A DNA stretch of 48,401 bases, taken from Pasteurellaceae bacterium. Lineage in GTDB: Bacteria; Pseudomonadota; Gammaproteobacteria; Enterobacterales; Pasteurellaceae. Both the position numbers and the translations under genes were made by a program. Where the stretch lies: assembly GCA_900756155.1 (NCBI GenBank), contig CAAEJV010000006.1, positions 1 to 48,401 on the forward strand, written 5' to 3'. Shown one piece after another: positions 42,351 through 48,401 of this stretch. The notes below the pieces were generated by a model. It was given only the letters and a program-made list of their open reading frames with translations. It had not been told where the DNA came from and did not search any database. Position 1 is the stretch's first letter. Every line of letters begins with the position of its first letter.

Positions 42351-43324
42351 TTTTCTTTATCCAAAATTGAATTTAAAAAATCTTCCAGCACAATTAACTG
42401 CTCTTTCGGTTCATTAATTGCGTTAAAAGTCTGTCTAAAAACGGAATCGGGTTGAATTCCCTGTAAATACCAAGCCACGTGCTTACGGGCTATTCGATAG
42501 CCTTTTTGCTCACCATAAAACTGATGAAGTTCCTGAATATGACGCAAAATATGACCGCACTTTTCACGCAAACTTGGAGTTTGAATTATCGAATCATGTT
42601 CCACTAAGGCCTCGACGGCTTGAAAAAGCCATGGATTGCCTAGTGCGGCACGACCGATCATTATTGCATCGGCACCTGTGTACTCAAGTACCTTTTTCGC
42701 TTTCGAGGCAGAATCAATATCACCATTCGCAATAACTGGAATTGAAATTGATTGTTTCACTGCTCGAATATTGTCGTATTCCGCTTCACCCTCAAATAAG
42801 CATTCTTTCGTCCGCCCGTGAATGGTTAAAGCTTGAATACCAGATTGTTCTGCAATTTTGCCGATTTGCACACAGTTTCGATTTGCTTTATCCCAACCTG
42901 TGCGAATTTTTAACGTCACAGGCACATCAACAGCATTCACCACTTCTTTTAAAATTTTTTCCACTAAATCAGGAAATTGAAGCAGTGCAGAGCCCGCTAA
43001 TTTTCGATTTACTTTCTTTGCGGGACAACCCATATTGATGTCGATAATTTCAGCACCATAGGCTACATTAATTGCTGCAGCTTGGGCCATCTCTAAAGGA
43101 TCAGAACCTGCGATTTGCACCGCATTTAATCCTAACTCTTCACTATGTGCTAAACGAAGTTTAGATTTCTCTGTATGCCAAACTTGTGGATTAGTAGACA
43201 TCATCTCTGAAAACGTTAATCCCGCGCCATAATGGGCACATAAACGTCGAAAAGGTTGATCCGTAATACCTGCCATGGGTGCCAATAAAATACGATTTTT
43301 TAATTCGTAAGAACCAATTCGCAT
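42344..43324 (-). CDS. dusB: tRNA-dihydrouridine synthase B
   Basis: FMN-dependent dihydrouridine synthase (U17 in E. coli). 326 aa. MRIGSYELKNRILLAPMAGITD at the start contains the flavin-site APMAGITD; catalytic Cys in NMGCPAKKVNRK; ALTIHGRTKE and VIANGDIDS are present. First gene of dusB-fis. An uptake core lies in the 3' part (42554-42562). Confidence 0.97.
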   Translation of the reverse strand: MRIGSYELKNRILLAPMAGITDQPFRRLCAHYGAGLTFSEMMSTNPQVWHTEKSKLRLAHSEELGLNAVQIAGSDPLEMAQAAAINVAYGAEIIDINMGCPAKKVNRKLAGSALLQFPDLVEKILKEVVNAVDVPVTLKIRTGWDKANRNCVQIGKIAEQSGIQALTIHGRTKECLFEGEAEYDNIRAVKQSISIPVIANGDIDSASKAKKVLEYTGADAIMIGRAALGNPWLFQAVEALVEHDSIIQTPSLREKCGHILRHIQELHQFYGEQKGYRIARKHVAWYLQGIQPDSVFRQTFNAINEPKEQLIVLEDFLNSILDKEKC

Positions 43325-43395
43325 TTTATGTTATCCCCAATTACAAGTCCTATCTCCAGCAAGTCAGGCCACAATAGCAACCGACAAGGGGTGCT

Positions 43396-43423
43396 ATATT
43401 ACGCATTTTTCTTTTTTTTGCAA
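43396..43423 (-). promoter_or_regulatory. Sigma-70 promoter of dusB-fis with GC-rich discriminator
   Basis: TTGCAA (43418-43423), 16-base spacer, TAATAT (43396-43401), then AGCACCCC before the predicted start. A C/G-rich discriminator is the mark of stringently controlled promoters such as E. coli dusB-fis. Confidence 0.65.
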
Positions 43424-43471
43424 AGTGAAATTTGTTCAAAAAATGCACTTTTTTTAATTGACAAAAAGAAA

Positions 43472-44359
43472 TTAAGCCGATTTTAATTTACCTGTAATAC
43501 GGCACCATTCCTCTTTCACTGCAACAGGATCTAAATCAAAGGATTGTGTATAAGCATCACATACCGATTCTGCTTGGGTTTCTAAAATACCCGATAATCC
43601 AAGATCACCGCTCTCTTTCACTAGTTGAGAAATAATCGGATAAAGTTCTTTCAATGGCCCCGCAAGAATATTCGCCACAACAACATCTGCTTTTAAATCT
43701 GCAGGTTTATCATCGGATAAGAAAAGTTGAAGACGATCCGCCACCCCATTTTGTTCTGCATTATTTCGACTGGCGAGAATGGCTTGTGGATCGATATCAA
43801 TACCGATTGCATTTTTAGCCCCTAATTTAAGGGCTGCAATGGCAAGAATTCCAGAGCCACAACCAAAATCGATGACGGTTTTGTCAGTTAAATCCAAACC
43901 ATCTAACCACTCTAAACAAAGTGCGGTTGTCGGGTGGGTGCCTGTTCCGAAAGCTAAACCAGGATCAAGCATCACATTAACTGCATTTTGATCTGGCACT
44001 TCACGCCAGCTTGGGCAAATCCATAAACGTTTGCCAAATTGCATTGGGTGGAAGTTATCCATCCATTCACGTTCCCAATCTTTATCCTCGATTTGCTCAA
44101 TTTTGTAAGCGGTGTTTTCATCTAAATGATGTGCTTGTTTAAGCAAACTCACAATTTCATTCATATCGGTTTCTGCATCAAATAATGCAATCACATCCGT
44201 ATTTCCCCACAAACGTGTTTCGCCTGGAAGTGGTTCAAAAATCGGTGTATCTTGGCTATCCATAAATGTGACCGAAACTGAGCCAATTTCTTCTAAAAAA
44301 TCGCTAATATTCTCGGCTTTTTCATTTGTACTATTTAAGCGAATTTGAATCCACGCCAT
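43472..44359 (-). CDS. prmA: Ribosomal protein L11 methyltransferase
   Basis: SAM-dependent enzyme trimethylating lysines and the N terminus of L11. 295 aa: N-terminal substrate-recognition domain and C-terminal Rossmann domain with VIDFGCGSGILAIAALKLGA and DVVVANILAGPL (NILA motif). The uptake core at 43919-43927 is inside the gene. It lies 12 bases after the EamA transporter gene. Confidence 0.96.
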   Translation of the reverse strand: MAWIQIRLNSTNEKAENISDFLEEIGSVSVTFMDSQDTPIFEPLPGETRLWGNTDVIALFDAETDMNEIVSLLKQAHHLDENTAYKIEQIEDKDWEREWMDNFHPMQFGKRLWICPSWREVPDQNAVNVMLDPGLAFGTGTHPTTALCLEWLDGLDLTDKTVIDFGCGSGILAIAALKLGAKNAIGIDIDPQAILASRNNAEQNGVADRLQLFLSDDKPADLKADVVVANILAGPLKELYPIISQLVKESGDLGLSGILETQAESVCDAYTQSFDLDPVAVKEEWCRITGKLKSA

Positions 44360-44371
44360 CTTCTTTTCCTT

Positions 44372-45247
44372 TTAATTAATTTCTTTATGTAACCATCTGG
44401 GTAATAAACTTACGCCTAGGGCTGAAACCACAATAATGATAATCCCAAGCGCTGAAACAAGTGAAACCTCTTCGTTGAGTAATAATACTGCCAAAAAGAC
44501 ACCAAAAATCGGCTCAAGTGCGGTCAAAATTCCCGAGATTTTTGCATCCACCGAATTTAAGCCTTTATTCCACAACCAAAAGGCAAACCAACTACATACT
44601 ACACCGAGATAAATCAAACCAAAGAAACCAAGCCAGTTAAAATGGATATCCCAGTTTTCCGTCAGCAATAACGTAAATGGCAGCATGGTGATGCTTGCTA
44701 ACACAATCGAAATGGATGTATAGGCTTGTGCTGAAACCGTTGCCACCACTTTTTTTGTCCAACGCAAGCAACAAGCAAACACAATACTTGCCGCCACCAC
44801 TAAGGAGCAACCCAATAAGCTAATTTCACTTGCGCCTTCATTGCCCTGCCCGCCTAGAATTAAAATGGCTACGCCTAAAAAGGCAAAAGCCCCACACAAC
44901 CAATGATACCATTTCGCACGATCTTGAAAGAAAAAATGCCCAATGAAAATCACACATAATGGTTCTAATCCAATCATGGTCGTTGCACTCGCCGCGCTTG
45001 TATATTTTAAACCAATGAATCCCAGCAAAAAGGTCGCGGTATAATTGAAAAAACCTAGCCACCAAAGCTGTTTTCGCATCGGTTTAGACACGCCTTTCCA
45101 ACGACGAAAAAAGAGTGGCATCACAATAATCGCCGCCATTAATAAACGGGCTTGGATCATCAAAATGGTGTCCATCATTGTAAAGGTGTATTTAGCGGCA
45201 ACAAAGGAGCTACTCCAAATAAACAATGCTAGGATCTGGTAAATCAT
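44372..45247 (-). CDS. EamA-family (DMT) transporter
   Basis: Ten-helix drug/metabolite transporter (291 aa) made of two EamA repeats; LEPLCVIFIGHFFF and LEPIFGVFLAVLLLNEEVS mark the end of each repeat. Substrate unknown. I start at ATG 45247, which lies at the edge of an uptake core (45249-45257) 16 bases after panF; the frame extends into panF without a better RBS. Probably part of the yhdT-panF-EamA-prmA transcript. Confidence 0.85.
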   Translation of the reverse strand: MIYQILALFIWSSSFVAAKYTFTMMDTILMIQARLLMAAIIVMPLFFRRWKGVSKPMRKQLWWLGFFNYTATFLLGFIGLKYTSAASATTMIGLEPLCVIFIGHFFFQDRAKWYHWLCGAFAFLGVAILILGGQGNEGASEISLLGCSLVVAASIVFACCLRWTKKVVATVSAQAYTSISIVLASITMLPFTLLLTENWDIHFNWLGFFGLIYLGVVCSWFAFWLWNKGLNSVDAKISGILTALEPIFGVFLAVLLLNEEVSLVSALGIIIIVVSALGVSLLPRWLHKEIN

Positions 45248-45263
45248 AAAGTGCGGTCCATTT

Positions 45264-46688
45264 TTACTGTTTTTTTGCGCCGAATTGGTTACCCAAGATG
45301 AAAGCAATCAAGCCAAATACAAGTGCAGGTACAATGGCATTAAAACCAAATAGTTTGATACCAAATTGAGTCAGTAGCACATAACTACTTAATCCCACCA
45401 CCATTGAGCTTATTGCACCTGCTGCATTTGCTTTATCCCAATAAATGCCTAATACTACTACCCAAAGGAATGCGGCTTCTAATCCCCCGAAAGCAAATAG
45501 ATTCAACCAGATAATCATATCTGGTGGATTCAGTGCCGCGAGAATTAATAACGCCGATAAAATCAGTGTAATGACGGATGAAATACGGCTAATTCGTTTT
45601 TCATTCTTTGCAGCTTCAGGTTTGCTTGCAAGATATAAGTCTTTCACAAAAATTGAGGAGGATTGAATGAGTTGCGCATCGACTGTGGACATGATCGCAG
45701 ACATCGGCGCCGCTAAGAAAATCCCTGCAACAATAGGTGGGAGCACTTCCAACATTAAGGTTGGAATGACTTTATCTGATACGGTCAAATCAGGCACAAC
45801 CGCACGACCTAAAGCCCCCGCCAAGTGCATACCAAACATAATGACTGAAAGGACTATCGTACCAATAAGCATGCCTCGATGTAAGGCTTTACTATCTTTG
45901 AAAGCCATGCAACGGACTGCGGTATGCGGTAAACCAACCACACCGAAACAAACTAAAATCCAAAATGAGGCCATAAATTGAAAATCAAGCATCTCATTCG
46001 GACCGTAAGGGCTCACTAAACTCGGATCAATTTCAGTTAATTTATTGACCGCACTTTCTACCCCACCGAGATGGTAAACAACCCCGACTAACAGCACGAT
46101 TGTCCCCAAAATCATTACCGTACCTTGAATCGTATCGGTTAATACGACCGCTCGGAAACCACCAATAAATGTATAAATGCCAACTGTTAAGGCAAAAATA
46201 AGTAACGCATGAGTATAAGGAATCCCTATCGTGGTTTCGAGCAATCTTGCGCCACCAATAAATTGCACAACCATAGCTGCAAAGAAGGCAAGCAACAATG
46301 CTAGACTGGAAATCCAAACGAGATATTTATTTTTATAACGATAGAGAAATAAATCATTGATAGTAAGCGCATTGGTCTCGCGAGAAAGTAATGCAAACTT
46401 TTTGCCCAATGCCCCTAAGGCTAGCCAAACAGCCGGCACTTGGATCATGGCGAGTAATACCCAGCCTAGCCCATATTTATAAGCTGCCCCTGGTCCACCA
46501 ACAAAAGAACTGGCGCTGGCATAAGTGGAAGCCGTTGTCATCGCAAGGACAAAGCCCGTCATGGAGCGATTTCCTACATAATATTCCGTAAGGAAATCAC
46601 CTTTACTGCGTTTTACATAAGCAAATAATGCCGCGCCAAAGATGAAGACTAAATAGATAGCTAATGGGAGAATAATACCTAAATTCAT
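45264..46688 (-). CDS. panF: Sodium/pantothenate symporter
   Basis: Na+-driven uptake of pantothenate, the precursor of coenzyme A. 474 aa SSS-family carrier with 13 predicted helices; VGNRSMTGFVLAMTTASTYA and FGVVGLPHTAVRCMAFKDSK are typical. The start overlaps the yhdT stop by one base. Pantothenate import may matter because haemophili often cannot make it; that is family knowledge, not shown here. An uptake core lies at 46048-46056. Confidence 0.96.
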   Translation of the reverse strand: MNLGIILPLAIYLVFIFGAALFAYVKRSKGDFLTEYYVGNRSMTGFVLAMTTASTYASASSFVGGPGAAYKYGLGWVLLAMIQVPAVWLALGALGKKFALLSRETNALTINDLFLYRYKNKYLVWISSLALLLAFFAAMVVQFIGGARLLETTIGIPYTHALLIFALTVGIYTFIGGFRAVVLTDTIQGTVMILGTIVLLVGVVYHLGGVESAVNKLTEIDPSLVSPYGPNEMLDFQFMASFWILVCFGVVGLPHTAVRCMAFKDSKALHRGMLIGTIVLSVIMFGMHLAGALGRAVVPDLTVSDKVIPTLMLEVLPPIVAGIFLAAPMSAIMSTVDAQLIQSSSIFVKDLYLASKPEAAKNEKRISRISSVITLILSALLILAALNPPDMIIWLNLFAFGGLEAAFLWVVVLGIYWDKANAAGAISSMVVGLSSYVLLTQFGIKLFGFNAIVPALVFGLIAFILGNQFGAKKQ

Positions 46689-46942
46689 TATTTATTCTCC
46701 TTTGACTCAACATCTAGCGGGATATCTAGAAAGACAATTTTGACAATCCAATACCCAATGACTACAAACAAAATAGGTAAATAAATGCAGGATAATTCAA
46801 ACCACAACGGAAAACCTATCGGTCCAGGCGAGTCTTTCGGTAAATAAGCACAAACACACCACCCAATCACATAAAAAATAGCTAACCCTAATGCCCAGCG
46901 CGCCTCCTTGGCGGCTTGTTTATATCGTTGTGATAAATCCAT
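46688..46942 (-). CDS. yhdT: YhdT family small membrane protein
   Basis: 84 aa inner-membrane protein with two hydrophobic segments (about 15-34 and 48-70), of the DUF997/YhdT family that almost always precedes panF. Function unknown; an accessory role for PanF is suggested by the one-base overlap. RBS CGGGAG is at normal distance. Confidence 0.9.
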   Translation of the reverse strand: MDLSQRYKQAAKEARWALGLAIFYVIGWCVCAYLPKDSPGPIGFPLWFELSCIYLPILFVVIGYWIVKIVFLDIPLDVESKENK

Positions 46943-46992
46943 TATAAACTCCCGTTAGAATGTTTTAATATCAATAATTATATTAAACGACA

Positions 46993-47021
46993 AACAAAAA
47001 AGGCAGAAATATTCTGCCTTT
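46993..47021 (-). terminator. Intrinsic terminator of accC
   Basis: AAGGCAGA and TCTGCCTT pair around AATAT; the minus strand continues TTTTTGTTTG. Located 18 bases past the accC stop. Confidence 0.88.
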
Positions 47022-47038
47022 GCCTAGAAAATTATAAA

Positions 47039-48385
47039 TTAATCATACATCCCTAATTTCTTCTCTAAATAGTGAATATTTGCGCCACCTTTTTGGAAGT
47101 TTTCATCTTCAAGAATAAGTTCATGAAGTGGGATATTTGTTTTGATGCCATCAATAATCGTTTCAGATAATGCATTTTGCATACGACGAATAGCTACATC
47201 ACGAGTATCACCGTATGTGATTAATTTTGCGATCATAGAATCATAATGCGGAGGAACGGTATAGCCGCCATATACATGAGAATCCCAACGAACACCTAAG
47301 CCACCTGGTGAGTGCAAGTGTACCACTTTACCTGGAGATGGTAAGAATGTTTTTGGATCTTCTGCATTGATACGACATTCAATTGCATGACCTTTCACTT
47401 TAATATCTTCTTGTTTATAAGAAAGTGGTAAACCAGCCGCAATACGCAATTGTTCTTTCACCAAATCCACACCAGTAATCATTTCTGTTACTGGGTGTTC
47501 TACTTGAATACGAGTATTCATTTCGATGAAATAGAACTCACCATTTTCATATAAGAATTCAAATGTACCTGCACCGCGATAGCCAATTTCAACACAAGCC
47601 TTCGCACAACGAGAACCAATATCACGACGAACTTCTTCGGTAATACCTGGTGCGGGTGCTTCTTCTACGACTTTTTGGTGACGACGTTGCATAGAACAAT
47701 CACGCTCTGCAAGGTAGATTGCGTTACCGTGTGTATCCGCTAAAACTTGGATTTCAATATGGCGTGGATTTTCTAAATATTTTTCCATGTAAACCATATC
47801 ATTGTTAAACGCTGCTTTTGCTTCAGCTTTGGTCATCGCAATGGATTCTTCAAGTGCATCCTCACTACGTACCACGCGCATACCACGACCACCGCCGCCG
47901 CCAGATGCCTTGATAATAATTGGATAGCCAATACGTTTTGCAATTTCTTTATTTTTCGCGATATCGCTACCTACTGGGCCATCTGAACCCGGTACACAAG
48001 GCACGCCCGCTTTTTTCATTGCTTTAATCGCAGAAACTTTATCCCCCATCAAACGAATGACGTCTGCTGTTGGACCAATAAAAATAAAACCAGAACGCTC
48101 AACTTGCTCTGCAAAATCTGCATTTTCAGAAAGGAAACCATAACCAGGGTGAATAGCATCCGCACCAGTTACTTCTGCAGCTGCAATAATAGCAGGAATA
48201 TTTAAATAACTTTTTACAGATGGAGCAGGTCCAATACAGACTGTTTCATCTGCAAGTAACACGTGTTTTAAATCACGATCAGCGGTAGAGTGAACCGCCA
48301 CGGTTTTAATGCCTAATTCTTTACAGGCACGCAAAATACGCAGTGCAATTTCACCACGGTTAGCAATCACAACTTTTTCTAACAT
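47039..48385 (-). CDS. accC: Acetyl-CoA carboxylase, biotin carboxylase subunit
   Basis: ATP-dependent carboxylation of biotin on AccB, the first half of acetyl-CoA carboxylase in fatty-acid synthesis. 448 aa. VIANRGEIALRILRACKELG, ATP-grasp loop IIKASGGGGGRGMRVV, RDCSMQRRHQKVVEEAPAP and EMNTRIQVEHPVTEM are intact. I start at ATG 48385, preceded by GGAAA; a GTG four codons earlier is the alternative. accB would lie just beyond the right edge. Confidence 0.98.
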   Translation of the reverse strand: MLEKVVIANRGEIALRILRACKELGIKTVAVHSTADRDLKHVLLADETVCIGPAPSVKSYLNIPAIIAAAEVTGADAIHPGYGFLSENADFAEQVERSGFIFIGPTADVIRLMGDKVSAIKAMKKAGVPCVPGSDGPVGSDIAKNKEIAKRIGYPIIIKASGGGGGRGMRVVRSEDALEESIAMTKAEAKAAFNNDMVYMEKYLENPRHIEIQVLADTHGNAIYLAERDCSMQRRHQKVVEEAPAPGITEEVRRDIGSRCAKACVEIGYRGAGTFEFLYENGEFYFIEMNTRIQVEHPVTEMITGVDLVKEQLRIAAGLPLSYKQEDIKVKGHAIECRINAEDPKTFLPSPGKVVHLHSPGGLGVRWDSHVYGGYTVPPHYDSMIAKLITYGDTRDVAIRRMQNALSETIIDGIKTNIPLHELILEDENFQKGGANIHYLEKKLGMYD

Positions 48386-48401
48386 AACAATTTCCACTTG
48401 G

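Overview
This window is a chromosomal segment of a member of the Pasteurellaceae, most likely genus Haemophilus and best matching H. parainfluenzae in character. The main evidence is about 35 exact copies of the Haemophilus DNA-uptake core AAGTGCGGT (either strand), an OmpP2-type porin, and gene blocks that I recall from H. influenzae (infA/rpsF cluster with ksgA-apaH; rph-pyrE-djlA-dusC; menA-rraA/trmO; dapA-bamC/bcp-exbBD-tonB; accC-yhdT-panF-prmA-dusB-fis). The species call is an inference.

Layout. 1-3720 (-) is the N-terminal 1240 residues of a large trimeric autotransporter adhesin that runs off the left edge. Its upstream region holds a T9 tract and two exact CpxR-type GTAAA-N5-GTAAA boxes. 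4122-5509 (+) is a hot-dog thioesterase overlapping hemH, followed by an inverted pair of GC-rich dyads. 5752-6795 (-) is the porin, with a near-consensus CRP site. 7108-8091 (-) is epmA, divergent from the frdABCD fumarate reductase operon (8370-11709). 11856-13661 (-) is rpsF-priB-rpsR-rplI plus infA. 13991-15692 (+) is a two-gene lipooligosaccharide glycosyltransferase unit preceded by an odd structured leader, then ksgA, apaH, a conserved hypothetical and ndh. folD, three tRNAs (Pro, Arg, Ser) and the SulP transporter dauA follow. 22971-26243 is rph, pyrE, djlA and dusC, then a periplasmic alpha-carbonic anhydrase. 27203-31450 holds dapF and lexA (-) with two SOS boxes and divergent plsB. 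31511-36398 carries a DASS transporter, menA-rraA, trmO and a PerM-type protein. 36493-37485 (+) is arsC-like, arfA with a terminator inside its reading frame, and a small unknown gene. 37551-39550 (-) is dapA-bamC; 39667-42000 (+) is bcp and the exbB-exbD-tonB operon behind a Fur-like site. 42051-48385 (-) is dusB-fis, prmA, an EamA transporter, panF, yhdT and accC.

How it fits together. Most of the window is conserved core metabolism: anaerobic respiration (frd, menA, ndh), translation and tRNA modification (rpsF cluster, infA, ksgA, dusB, dusC, trmO, epmA, prmA, arfA), lysine/cell-wall precursors (dapA, dapF), lipid synthesis (plsB, accC) and iron transport energisation. The accessory, host-facing parts are the adhesin, the porin and the lipooligosaccharide pair. 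I see no prophage, insertion sequence, CRISPR array or obvious novel defence system. The items most worth a second look are regulatory: the twin Cpx boxes and T tract at the adhesin, the structured 16S-like element between infA and the glycosyltransferases, the terminator pair on arfA, and the terminator-like hairpin in the frdA leader.
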